Below are positions 1 through 6,858 of a stretch of DNA of 64,000 nucleotides, one piece after another. The DNA is taken from NCBI GenBank assembly GCA_021773035.1, contig JAJFKU010000063.1, positions 310,001 through 374,000 of the forward strand, written 5' to 3'. The notes below the pieces were generated by a model, which saw nothing but the letters and a program-made list of their open reading frames with translations, ran no database searches and was not told the origin of the DNA. Source of the DNA: Woeseiaceae bacterium (GTDB lineage: Bacteria; Pseudomonadota; Gammaproteobacteria; Steroidobacterales; Woeseiaceae). The position numbers and the translations under genes are program-made. Within the stretch, counting starts at the first letter, position 1. Each line of letters opens with the position of its first letter.

Positions 1-131
1 AAGGCTTCAATGAGAACAACGCGCCCGCGGAGCTTCTGTAAGGTGATCGCGTTTTGAGTGTTGAACCAATGGGCAGTGTGGAGTTCAGGTGCCTGCCGGG
101 ATTGTGTTGTGCGCTTGGCTGTCATGGTCAT
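1..131 (-). CDS. Redoxin-domain protein, N-terminal part only
   Basis: The reverse strand from base 131 opens an uninterrupted frame that runs off the left edge of the window. It reads MTMTAKRTTQ..., then a segment with Trp-Phe-Asn, a Leu-rich stretch and LRGRVVLIEAF. The W-x-N...L..LRG.VVL pattern is the usual first beta strands of TlpA/AhpC-type redoxins, which reduce disulfides or peroxides. The Cys motif would lie outside the window, so the exact family is not certain. Starts at 131 or 125 (both ATG) are possible. It follows a CPIC thioredoxin-like gene on the same strand, separated by a hairpin, and may belong to the same MarR-linked transcription unit. Partial at the window edge. Confidence 0.6.
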   Translation of the reverse strand, partial: MTMTAKRTTQSRQAPELHTAHWFNTQNAITLQKLRGRVVLIEA

Positions 132-145
132 CGTGCCCTGAAGAC

Positions 146-169
146 CCCACGACCGTTTTCGGTCGTGGG
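146..169 (-). terminator. Hairpin between thioredoxin-like and redoxin genes
   Basis: A perfect 10-bp stem (CCCACGACCG / CGGTCGTGGG) with a TTTT loop lies 11 bases past the stop of the thioredoxin-like gene and before the redoxin start. There is no following T-tract on the minus strand, so it may be an attenuator or processing site rather than a complete intrinsic terminator. Confidence 0.45.
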
Positions 170-180
170 AGCGGAGGGTG

Positions 181-417
181 CTATTTCAGATCCTCAAGAC
201 TGGCACCGAAGTTGATGTGAAAGGGTTGTCCCTCGATCACGAATGCGGGCACCGATTTGACGCCGGCCTGCTCGGCCTCGGTGAGGCGGCCGGGAGCGTC
301 GCCCAGATGAACGACTTCCACATTGAATTTCGTGCTGTCGAGACTTTCGGCGAATTGCCGTTCTGCATCGACACATATCGGACAACCGGCGTGGTAAAAG
401 ACGGCTTTGGTACTCAT
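181..417 (-). CDS. Small thioredoxin/glutaredoxin-like protein with CPIC motif
   Basis: This 78-residue protein has a short thioredoxin-fold pattern: beta strand KAVFYHAG, the redox motif CPIC near residues 13-16, and a cis-Pro region VKSVPAFVIEGQPFHINFG. It probably acts as a cytoplasmic thiol-disulfide carrier; the substrate is unknown. The start at 417 was chosen because AAGGAG sits 7 bases upstream; a longer open frame upstream lacks such a site. It lies between a secreted unknown protein and a redoxin-type gene, all on the minus strand, suggesting a small redox operon downstream of the MarR operators at 1204-1274. Confidence 0.75.
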   Translation of the reverse strand: MSTKAVFYHAGCPICVDAERQFAESLDSTKFNVEVVHLGDAPGRLTEAEQAGVKSVPAFVIEGQPFHINFGASLEDLK

Positions 418-472
418 GCTTAGCTCCTTTTTTTTATGGTGAATAAACGGTTTTTCCGGCTGTTGGCCGGCC

Positions 473-1189
473 CTATTTCTGCGCGGTAATCCGACCCGGT
501 AGTGACAGGTCGCCGGAGGCAACGTCGTGTACACCGGTCACGCACAGCAGCGGTACTTCGGTCTTTTCATTGACCTGCAGTTCTGCGGTCACTGCATCGA
601 ACGAGATATTCTCGCTGTCGCTAACCGGGACAGTGATCTTGGCGGTGCTGCCATCGAGGATCGGGCTCATTCCCGGGCTGTCGAGGGCGATCGGCAGGTA
701 GGGTGCGGTTGCAGGCAGTAGATCCACGCCCGGCGAAACGTCGCGCACTTTGAGACCGGCGCCGCATGCCTCGTCCTCGACCAACACGACCCAGTGGGAG
801 TGCCAGTCGGCGCCGTCATTCGCAGGGTCGCCGTCCTGGTCTTCGTCGTAGAGTGGCGTATCGTCGAAATCGGGGTGTGCCGTTATTGCCAGTGACAGGA
901 TGCCCGATTCGGCGTCAAAACCGACAACTGAAGGGTCGAGGCTGGTCGGCCAGACATAGGACTCGACTTTCGCGCCGGCGAGCTGGCCGATCGCTACCGG
1001 CTTCACACTACCGGCGGTACCGGCCAGTTCCATCATGAAAGTCGTTAAACGCCCGTCGGTCGTGGCGCCTGCCCTGGTGATGTCAAACGCGGGTGTCTTA
1101 TCCGGGTCGATACTACTGGTGATCTCGTGGGCGATCGCGCCATCGAAGAAAAAGACGGCGATCAGCGGAACTATTATCTGAGGTTTCAT
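473..1189 (-). CDS. Secreted protein of unknown function
   Basis: A 238-residue protein whose first 20 residues (MKPQIIVPLIAVFFFDGAIA) form a signal peptide, so it is exported. The mature part is rich in Asp, with an acidic stretch near residues 110-125 (DEDQDGDPANDGADWHSHW) that could bind a divalent metal. I do not recognise the family. The start at 1189 has AGGAAAGG upstream; the longer open frame would run into the divergent regulator. A promoter-like pair and a 15-bp palindrome lie directly upstream, which suggests control by the adjacent MarR protein. The two downstream genes are thioredoxin-fold proteins, so a link to redox or metal stress is possible but only inferred. Confidence 0.7.
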   Translation of the reverse strand: MKPQIIVPLIAVFFFDGAIAHEITSSIDPDKTPAFDITRAGATTDGRLTTFMMELAGTAGSVKPVAIGQLAGAKVESYVWPTSLDPSVVGFDAESGILSLAITAHPDFDDTPLYDEDQDGDPANDGADWHSHWVVLVEDEACGAGLKVRDVSPGVDLLPATAPYLPIALDSPGMSPILDGSTAKITVPVSDSENISFDAVTAELQVNEKTEVPLLCVTGVHDVASGDLSLPGRITAQK

Positions 1190-1203
1190 GGCCTTTCCTA
1201 TTA

Positions 1204-1218
1204 GTATTGAGTCGATAC
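1204..1218. promoter_or_regulatory. Probable MarR operator, copy 1
   Basis: GTATTGAGTCGATAC is a near-perfect palindrome (GTAT.GA.TC.ATAC). It lies directly downstream of the predicted minus-strand -10 of the secreted protein gene, and an almost identical copy lies at 1260-1274. The placement between divergent genes, one encoding a MarR regulator, makes it the likely operator. Confidence 0.6.
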
Positions 1219-1225
1219 CATTAGG

Positions 1226-1254
1226 AGCATAGTGGCCCAGCACAGGAATTGCAA
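1226..1254 (-). promoter_or_regulatory. Sigma-70-type promoter of the secreted protein gene
   Basis: On the minus strand TTGCAA (1254-1249) and TATGCT (1231-1226) are separated by 17 bases. This gives a predicted start of transcription near 1219, just before operator copy 1. Both operator copies flank this promoter. Confidence 0.45.
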
Positions 1255-1259
1255 CAATT

Positions 1260-1274
1260 GTTTTGAGTCGATAC
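1260..1274. promoter_or_regulatory. Probable MarR operator, copy 2
   Basis: GTTTTGAGTCGATAC differs from copy 1 at one of 15 positions. It sits 56 bases from copy 1, upstream of the secreted gene's -35 and immediately before the start codon of the MarR gene. Binding here would block initiation of the regulator gene itself, so autoregulation is likely. Confidence 0.55.
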
Positions 1275-1277
1275 GAT

Positions 1278-1853
1278 ATGGAAATGAAAAACAGCCCTGC
1301 ACAGCATATCGCCGCCCTGATCGAACGAATCGGCCGCTTGTTGAGCACCGAAGCGCATGCAGAGGGTTTGCTGCCGGTGCAGTGGGAGGCCTTGCGGTAT
1401 CTCGACAAGGCCAATCGCTTTTCCAGAACCGCAGCTGCCTTGACCGCCTATTTGGGTCTCACCAAAGGCACGGTGTCGCAGTCCCTGAATACGCTGGAGG
1501 CCAAGGGGCTGGTCAAAAAGCTTGTGAACCGAAAAGATCGTCGCAGCAAACACCTGTCACTGACGGCGAAAGGCCAAAAGCTGTTGCTTCGCGATCCGCT
1601 CAACGTCACGGTCGCAGTACTCGATGAACTGGAGGGTGTGCCGCAACGCACTCTCACAACTGCTTTAGAGTCGTTGCTGACCAGCCGGCTGGGTGCGCAG
1701 GGTCGCCAGCCTTTTGGCCAGTGCCGGGATTGCTGCTACTTCGCTAATCGACACCCCAAGGGAAACCCTCACTACTGCCAGTTGCTGGGAGAAAAGCTGG
1801 CAGAGAGTGAAGCCGCGGCGATTTGCTTCGAGCAAACAACTAAGCGCGCGTAA
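1278..1853 (+). CDS. MarR-family regulator with Cys-rich C-terminal tail
   Basis: About 191 residues. A winged helix-turn-helix of the MarR type occupies roughly residues 10-115, with recognition helix TKGTVSQSLNTLEAKGLVKK and wing VNRKDRRSKHLSLTAKGQ. The last 45 residues carry CRDCCYF, then YCQLL, then ICFEQ, giving five cysteines in a CxxC...C...C layout that could bind zinc or an iron-sulfur cluster. This tail is seen in a subset of MarR proteins and suggests redox or metal sensing. The start is uncertain: TTG at 1263 or ATG at 1278 or 1284, none with a clear ribosome site. It is divergent from the secreted/thioredoxin genes, and two palindromic operators lie between them. Confidence 0.85.
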   Translation: MEMKNSPAQHIAALIERIGRLLSTEAHAEGLLPVQWEALRYLDKANRFSRTAAALTAYLGLTKGTVSQSLNTLEAKGLVKKLVNRKDRRSKHLSLTAKGQKLLLRDPLNVTVAVLDELEGVPQRTLTTALESLLTSRLGAQGRQPFGQCRDCCYFANRHPKGNPHYCQLLGEKLAESEAAAICFEQTTKRA

Positions 1854-1990
1854 CGCGGATTGCCTCTGTTCACAGAGTGATGAGATGGTCTGCGGCACAC
1901 GTGTTTGCCCACAACGGATGTGCAATTCAACCGTTGACCAACAGCAAGCAAATGCGAGGGTGTCAGTATTGTTCGAGACACCGGCAACAA

Positions 1991-2017
1991 CAGGGTGCGC
2001 CGAAGTGGCGCACCCTG
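1991..2017 (-). terminator. Hairpin downstream of the EF-hand gene
   Basis: An 11-bp perfect stem (CAGGGTGCGCC / GGCGCACCCTG) with a 5-base loop lies 18 bases past the EF-hand stop codon. The following minus-strand sequence is only moderately T-rich (TTGTTG), so it is a probable but not textbook terminator. Confidence 0.55.
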
Positions 2018-2034
2018 TGCACTAGCAGGACGGA

Positions 2035-2292
2035 CTAGCGACTGGCATTCTCATACTCGGATTTAGTGATGTAACCATCCTTATTTGTGTCGACCTTCGT
2101 GAATACAGTCGCCAGCCAGGTTCCCTTAGCTTCGCCGGTCGATATCGCGCCGTCCGCATTTTTATCGACTTTCTCGAACTTCGGTACCTCAGCGGGCTTC
2201 TTTTCCATCGTTTCCTGCGCCTGTGCGACAAACGCCGTGGTGCTGATCATCCCGGCAACAACGGCGAGCAGGACAGATTTTTTTCGATTCAT
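2035..2292 (-). CDS. Secreted small EF-hand protein
   Basis: An 85-residue protein with a signal peptide (about residues 1-26, ending AQA) and two EF-hand-like loops: DKNADGAISTGE and DTNKDGYITKSE. Both keep the D-x-N/D-x-DG-x-I-x-x-x-E pattern expected for calcium binding. It is probably a periplasmic calcium-binding protein; partners are unknown. The ATG at 2292 has AGGAG 8 bases upstream. Its upstream region contains a near-consensus sigma-54 promoter and two palindromes, with a GlrR-like sigma-54 activator encoded just beyond, so I infer that it is a target of that two-component system. Confidence 0.85.
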   Translation of the reverse strand: MNRKKSVLLAVVAGMISTTAFVAQAQETMEKKPAEVPKFEKVDKNADGAISTGEAKGTWLATVFTKVDTNKDGYITKSEYENASR

Positions 2293-2359
2293 GACAAAAC
2301 TCCTGGTTAATGATGTGATCTAACAAGACACGTTCCTCGAACGCTCACTAGTAGCCAAA

Positions 2360-2374
2360 GCAATTGCTGTGCCA
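2360..2374 (-). promoter_or_regulatory. Sigma-54 promoter of the EF-hand gene
   Basis: The minus strand reads TGGCACAGCAATTGC, followed by TTT. This is TGGCAC-N5-TTGC, preceded by T, and matches the RpoN consensus (YTGGCACR-N4-TTGCW) almost completely. Transcription would start near 2348, giving a leader of about 56 bases to the EF-hand ATG at 2292. Confidence 0.75.
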
Positions 2375-2440
2375 ACGGAGAGAATCGTTTACGAAACCGT
2401 GTGTTACATCAGGAAAGCGAAAATCGCGCCGAGCGAACAC

Positions 2441-2458
2441 TGTTGTCGATCGACGACA
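2441..2458. promoter_or_regulatory. Palindromic enhancer site 1 (GlrR-like)
   Basis: TGTTGTCGATCGACGACA is an 18-bp palindrome that fits the TGTC-N10-GACA motif known for enterobacterial GlrR with one change. Its centre lies about 101 bases upstream of the predicted sigma-54 start. The + strand continues with seven T residues (2460-2466), so a terminator-like reading is also possible. Confidence 0.5.
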
Positions 2459-2542
2459 GTTTTTTTGCAGTCGTCTGCGATCCGAGGCGCACAGACGTCG
2501 GCCTGGGCCTATTCACCGGTGTACGCCGTAGTTGTCGCCGTG

Positions 2543-2560
2543 TGTTGTTGATCGACAACG
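2543..2560. promoter_or_regulatory. Palindromic enhancer site 2 (GlrR-like)
   Basis: TGTTGTTGATCGACAACG shares 15 of 18 bases with site 1 and is palindromic in its core (GTTGTTGATCGACAAC). It lies about 203 bases upstream of the predicted sigma-54 start and 20 bases before the kinase start codon. It could serve both the EF-hand promoter and feedback on the kinase operon. Confidence 0.45.
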
Positions 2561-2579
2561 CAAAACCAAGAGAGAAAGA

Positions 2580-4013
2580 ATGACTCGTATGCAAGCACCA
2601 ACTCTGCGCCGTCTGATCTTTATCGGCTTCATGCTCGTGACCCTGCCGCTGGTCGGGACGATCGTGACGGCCATCGTTCAGGTGGATGGCTTCGCGCGCG
2701 ACAGTCGGCAGGCGCTGGTATCCGTCGAACAAAACACCAGCATGAGTCGCGCGCTGGCTGGTCGTATTACAGAACTCGAGCGCAGCGCCAGGCAGTACCA
2801 GGCGCTATCCGATACGGCGTATAAAAACCTCTACAACGAACACCGGGTTGAGGTTCGTTCGATGTTCGACCGCTTGACGGAGGTCGACCGCGATTCGGAA
2901 TCGCGGGCGCATTTGCAGCGTGCCAACAGATCGGAGCTCGCCGCTAACGAAGTCGTTCAGGCCATCGGCTCGGAGGCGACGGCAGAAGACCTGGAAGCAG
3001 CATTCGCCGCCCTGCGTGACGACGTCCTGGCCGTCGTTCAGGCCCACAGCACTGCCGCGCGCAGGATGGGTAATTCCATGCCGGAGCAGGCCGGTGTCTT
3101 GCAGCGCCTGTTGATGGGACAGGCGGCGCTTGTCATTCCGCTGTCGATAGGACTCGCGGTGTTGTTTGGCGTTCTTATTACGCGACCGGTACGGCAAATC
3201 GATAGTGAGATCAGGTCGCTTGGTCGCGGTGCGTTGAGCGAACCGGTAAAGGTTTCCGGTACGCGGGATCTGGAGGAACTGGGTCATCGACTGGACTGGC
3301 TGCGCGTGCGCCTGCTCGAACTGGAAGCGCAAAAGGCACAATTCCTGCGCAATGTATCGCATGAGCTGAAGACGCCATTGACCAACATTCGGGAGGGCGC
3401 GAAATTGTTGCTGGACGACGGTGGGGCGGATGCCAACGACGCGGAAAGGCGCTCGATCACACGCATTCTTTGTAACAACAGCATTCGTTTGCAGCAGATG
3501 ATCGAGGAATTGCTGCGCTACGGTGCGGATGGCGACTTAACACCGCAGCAGATGAACGAGATGGTGTATCTCGATCGGCTTGTGGGCGGCGCACTCGAAG
3601 AGCTGAGCCTCACGTTGGCTGCGCGCGCTGTAACCGTAAATGCGTCGACTACGCCAGTGATCGCAGAAGGCAACGCAAAACGTCTGCGAGTGGTTATCGA
3701 TAATCTTCTGTCAAACGCCGTCAAGTACACGCCATGCGGCGGTGATGTCAGCGTCGTGTTGAAGACGGGCGATGGCGCCATCACGCTGGACGTGTTTGAC
3801 AGCGGACCGGGTATTCGTGAGCAGGACAAAGCACATCTGTTCGAATGGTTTTATACCGGGCCACGACCGCCGGATGCGGTGCTTGAAGGAACCGGTATGG
3901 GGCTGGCCATAGCGCAGGAGTATGCGCAGCAGCAAGGTGGCCATATTCGCTTGCTCGAATCTCCTTCGGGAGCGCACTTCCGACTAACTCTGATGGAGAG
4001 TCACGATGAGTAG
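2580..4013 (+). CDS. glrK: Sensor histidine kinase, GlrK/QseE-like
   Basis: A 477-residue membrane kinase. A first membrane helix lies near residues 9-32, a periplasmic helical region follows, and the second membrane helix is near 181-202. After a HAMP linker comes the H-box VSHELKTPLTN with phospho-acceptor His261, then the ATPase region with N-box DNLLSNAVKYTP, DSGPGI and GTGMGLAIA. It should autophosphorylate and pass phosphate to the adjacent response regulator. Length and the kinase-lipoprotein-sigma-54-regulator order match glrK-qseG-glrR of enterobacteria. The start at 2580 was chosen for the AGAGAAAG site upstream; ATG 2589 is an alternative. It overlaps the lipoprotein gene by 8 bases. 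Confidence 0.85.
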   Translation: MTRMQAPTLRRLIFIGFMLVTLPLVGTIVTAIVQVDGFARDSRQALVSVEQNTSMSRALAGRITELERSARQYQALSDTAYKNLYNEHRVEVRSMFDRLTEVDRDSESRAHLQRANRSELAANEVVQAIGSEATAEDLEAAFAALRDDVLAVVQAHSTAARRMGNSMPEQAGVLQRLLMGQAALVIPLSIGLAVLFGVLITRPVRQIDSEIRSLGRGALSEPVKVSGTRDLEELGHRLDWLRVRLLELEAQKAQFLRNVSHELKTPLTNIREGAKLLLDDGGADANDAERRSITRILCNNSIRLQQMIEELLRYGADGDLTPQQMNEMVYLDRLVGGALEELSLTLAARAVTVNASTTPVIAEGNAKRLRVVIDNLLSNAVKYTPCGGDVSVVLKTGDGAITLDVFDSGPGIREQDKAHLFEWFYTGPRPPDAVLEGTGMGLAIAQEYAQQQGGHIRLLESPSGAHFRLTLMESHDE

Positions 4014-4566
4014 ATTTGCTATCGCCGTGCTGGCGGCCTGGTCGCTGGCGGCGTGTTCGGCAACGCCCTCGCGGAACGAACTGCTGATCGTCGTGGAGCC
4101 GCCTGCCTTCGAGGAGCTGCCAATCCCCGGAGGGTCGCCAGCCCTCGAAAACTGGTTGTTGTTCGCCGATCGCGTGAACAGGATGGAATCTCTCGAGTTG
4201 GTCATCGAGCGAGACGCTACAGTTGCTCGATATCGCGAGCAGGCGACTGACGACGAAACCCGCTTGCGCCTGGCCTATCTGTTGAGCCGGCCGCGAATGC
4301 CTGTGCAGGAACTTACCGAAAGCAGGACCTTGCTGGCTGGAATCGGCGCCGACAGTGTGTACGCGTCACTCGCGGATTTGGTGGCGCGGGAACTGATGCT
4401 GATCACCGAACTCAGCGCTTCGCAACAGCAGACTGACGAACTGCAGGGGCGGGTACGGGACCTGGAAACGCAGGTCGCGAACCTGCAAACACAGCTTGAT
4501 GCACTCAAGGCCATCGAGACGGATCTCACCGAGGATCAAAAGAACACTGAGGAGCTACCGCAATGA
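4006..4566 (+). CDS. QseG-like outer-membrane lipoprotein
   Basis: A 186-residue protein with signal sequence and lipobox LAAC (Cys17), so it should be lipid-anchored. The C-terminal 60 residues form a coiled coil (QQQTDELQGRVRDLETQVANLQTQLDALKAIE). In enterobacteria the lipoprotein at this place, QseG/YfhG, activates the kinase QseE; the same role is inferred from position and architecture, since sequence similarity cannot be judged by eye. The start overlaps the kinase stop and its stop overlaps the regulator start by 4 bases (ATGA), indicating translational coupling. Confidence 0.75.
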   Translation: MSRFAIAVLAAWSLAACSATPSRNELLIVVEPPAFEELPIPGGSPALENWLLFADRVNRMESLELVIERDATVARYREQATDDETRLRLAYLLSRPRMPVQELTESRTLLAGIGADSVYASLADLVARELMLITELSASQQQTDELQGRVRDLETQVANLQTQLDALKAIETDLTEDQKNTEELPQ

Positions 4567-5954
4567 GTCGAACACCGACAGTACTGATCGTCGATGACGA
4601 TCGTGATTTGCTGCAGCTGCTGACGATTCGTCTGCGGCGGTCCGGATTCACGGTCGAGACAGCCGAAAGCGCACGCGTTGCACTGACCACACTGCAACGG
4701 TTGCGGCCCGATGCGGTGGTCACTGACCTGAAAATGCAGGAGATGGACGGGCTCGGATTGCTGCGCGAGATCGAAAATCGTTTCCCGGTACTGCCGGTCA
4801 TATTGCTCACCGCGCACGGCACGATTCCGGATGCTGTGGCTGCGACGCAAAAAGGGGCGTTCGCTTTCTTAACCAAACCGATTGACGATGAAAAACTGAT
4901 CGCGTGCATTCGGGATGCGACAGCCCTCAATGGTAAGCAAGCTGACGCCGACTCAAGCCAGGAGTCGTCACCAGAATGGTGCGCTGCGATCCTGACTCGA
5001 AGCTCGGCGATGGAGGCGCTGCTACAGGAAGCCAAACTCGCCGCGGCGAGCGATGCGAGTATCGTTATTCGGAGTGACAGTGGAACAGGAAAGGAGCTGC
5101 TGGCCCGCGCTATTCACGCTGCGAGCGATCGTGCCAAAGCAGCGTTTGTCGCCGTGAATTGTACGGCGATCCCGGAAGCGCTATTCGAAAGCGAACTGTT
5201 TGGCCATGTCAAAGGGGCTTTTACGGGTGCCCACCGTGACCGGGAAGGCCTGTTTCAGCAAGCCCACGACGGGACCCTGTTCTTGGACGAGGTCGGCGAC
5301 ATGCCGCTCGGTTTTCAGGCAAAACTGTTGCGCGCATTGCAGGAGCAATCGGTTCGGCCGGTTGGCTCGGACGAGACGATTGATGTAAATGTGCGCGTAG
5401 TTGCAGCCACTCATCGCGATCTGGAGAAGGCTATCGCGAACGACAGTTTTCGCGATGACCTGTTCTATCGTTTGAGTGTGGTTACTCTTGAGTTACCTGT
5501 GCTGGCACAGCGTCGTGAGGATATTCCCCTGTTGGCGAGCCATTTCCTGAAGCAGTTTGACAATGACGGGGCTGCGAGCGGGTTTTCCGGCGCCGCCATG
5601 GAGCGACTCATGGCGGCCTCCTGGCCCGGCAACGTTCGTCAGCTGGCGAACGTCGTGCAGCAGTGCAAGGTGTTGTCGCGAACAACGCTGATTTCGGAAG
5701 GGCTGGTCGAGCGGGCACTGCGTGGCAGGACTCAGGGTCTCGTGCCGTTTGCCGTCGCCCGGGACCAGTTCGAACTCGGGTACCTGAGTAACCTGCTGCA
5801 AACAACCGAGGGCAATGTCTCGCAGGCTGCGCGACTCGCGGGTCGTAATCGCTCAGAGTTCTATTCGCTGCTCAAGAAGCACAGGCTGGAACCATCGCGA
5901 TTCAGGAGTAACGATGGCGACAACAATCGTAATCAACCCGAGGTAGTGCGATGA
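4563..5954 (+). CDS. glrR: Sigma-54-dependent response regulator, GlrR/QseF-like
   Basis: A 463-residue activator with three parts. The receiver domain (1-120) has acidic residues D11-D13 and phospho-acceptor D55. The AAA+ domain has Walker A SDSGTGKE (171-178), in which the usual first Gly is Ser, the sigma-54 contact motif GAFTGA (218-223) and Walker B GTLFLDEVGD. A Fis-type helix-turn-helix (GNVSQAARLAGRNRSEFYSLLKKH) ends the protein. It should bind enhancer sites and open RpoN promoters when phosphorylated. The closest candidate target is the EF-hand gene upstream of the operon, whose promoter has the TGGCAC-N5-TTGC signature and palindromes resembling the GlrR site. Confidence 0.88.
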   Translation: MSRTPTVLIVDDDRDLLQLLTIRLRRSGFTVETAESARVALTTLQRLRPDAVVTDLKMQEMDGLGLLREIENRFPVLPVILLTAHGTIPDAVAATQKGAFAFLTKPIDDEKLIACIRDATALNGKQADADSSQESSPEWCAAILTRSSAMEALLQEAKLAAASDASIVIRSDSGTGKELLARAIHAASDRAKAAFVAVNCTAIPEALFESELFGHVKGAFTGAHRDREGLFQQAHDGTLFLDEVGDMPLGFQAKLLRALQEQSVRPVGSDETIDVNVRVVAATHRDLEKAIANDSFRDDLFYRLSVVTLELPVLAQRREDIPLLASHFLKQFDNDGAASGFSGAAMERLMAASWPGNVRQLANVVQQCKVLSRTTLISEGLVERALRGRTQGLVPFAVARDQFELGYLSNLLQTTEGNVSQAARLAGRNRSEFYSLLKKHRLEPSRFRSNDGDNNRNQPEVVR

Positions 5955-5974
5955 AACGAACCCGGGTCGTTTCT

Positions 5975-6685
5975 TCAGTGCATTTGTGAATGATTTGCGT
6001 GGCCGGAATCTCCTGACAGGCTCATCACGGGCATGGCAACGGTGGCGATGCCGAGTATGACAATGAGTAAACCGGCTCCCAGCCGGTAACGGCTCATGAC
6101 TACCGATAGTTTTGCCGCGCCGAGCCCGGTCATCACCATTGCGGGCATTGTGCCCAGGCCAAAAGCGATCATGACCAGGGCGCCGTTTGCGGCATCTGCC
6201 GTCGTTGCCGCCAGCAGCAAGGCGCCGTAAACCAGGCCACAGGGCAGCCAGCCCCAGATCAGACCGAGACCCGTGGCCTTCGGGATGCTGGTCGCGGGCA
6301 GCATTTGCTGTGCGCGCGGCGCGAGCCGCTTCCAGATGACGGCGCCGATTTTTTCGACCGGTGCCAGCAAGCGCCAACCGAAGGCGACCTGCAGGCCAAT
6401 GATAATAATCAGGATGCCGCTGGCGAGTCGCACGGGCCCGGCCAGTGTTGGAATAAGGCCGGCAACGCCACCGCCGACTATCGCTACGATCGCGCCGAGA
6501 AACGCGTAGCTCAACACGCGACCGGTATTGTAGGCGATGGCGAGTGGCAGCTGAGTTTTTATCGATGCCACGGTCGCACCCGCAGCGAACAGGCCGGAAA
6601 TGCCGCCGCACATGCCCAGGCAATGGGCACTGCCGAGTAAACCTGCGGTGAACGCGGCTGTTAATACAGGAATCAGTTCAGTCAT
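5975..6685 (-). CDS. Membrane protein of the SafE/UreH-like family in the cbb3 assembly operon
   Basis: A 236-residue protein with about six membrane helices. It keeps the paired motifs of the TauE/SafE-like UreH_2 family, GSAHCLGMCGG near the N-terminus and GLIWGWLPCGLVYGAL in the middle; these Cys and Met residues suggest a metal-handling or thiol role. Homologous genes commonly lie next to ccoS/ccoI and are thought to help copper delivery or cytochrome oxidase maturation, but the function is not settled. The C-terminus is His-rich (GHANHSQMH). The start at 6685 overlaps the ccoS stop by 8 bases; longer in-frame starts would lie inside ccoS. Confidence 0.75.
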   Translation of the reverse strand: MTELIPVLTAAFTAGLLGSAHCLGMCGGISGLFAAGATVASIKTQLPLAIAYNTGRVLSYAFLGAIVAIVGGGVAGLIPTLAGPVRLASGILIIIIGLQVAFGWRLLAPVEKIGAVIWKRLAPRAQQMLPATSIPKATGLGLIWGWLPCGLVYGALLLAATTADAANGALVMIAFGLGTMPAMVMTGLGAAKLSVVMSRYRLGAGLLIVILGIATVAMPVMSLSGDSGHANHSQMH

Positions 6686-6848
6686 TCTTGTTCTCGTCTC
6701 CGGGGTTCTTGTCGTCGTCCATAAGAATGCGAACGGCCGGTGTGTCAAGATCGTCGAACTGCCCGCTGCCGACCGCCCAGAAAAAGGCCCAGACCGCGAC
6801 CGCGAGGATCAGCAGTGCGAGTGGAATGAGTACGTAGAGTATTGACAT
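6678..6848 (-). CDS. ccoS: cbb3 oxidase maturation protein CcoS
   Basis: A 56-residue protein reading MSILYVLIPLALLILAVAVW..., with one N-terminal membrane helix followed by WAVGSGQFDDLDTPAVRIL and an acidic tail. The motif SGQFDDLDTPAVRIL is the hallmark of CcoS, which is needed for cofactor insertion into cbb3-type oxidase. It lies between ccoI (10 bases upstream) and the SafE-like gene (8-base overlap), as in other proteobacterial ccoGHIS clusters. Confidence 0.9.
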   Translation of the reverse strand: MSILYVLIPLALLILAVAVWAFFWAVGSGQFDDLDTPAVRILMDDDKNPGDENKND

Positions 6849-6858
6849 GGTTTTACGC

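Noticed and set aside
2440..2466. Palindrome followed by seven T residues read as an intrinsic terminator, possibly of a GlmY-like small RNA
   Set aside because: No promoter or conserved upstream RNA is visible on that strand, and the same palindrome recurs at 2543-2560, which fits an enhancer better. The terminator reading remains an alternative.
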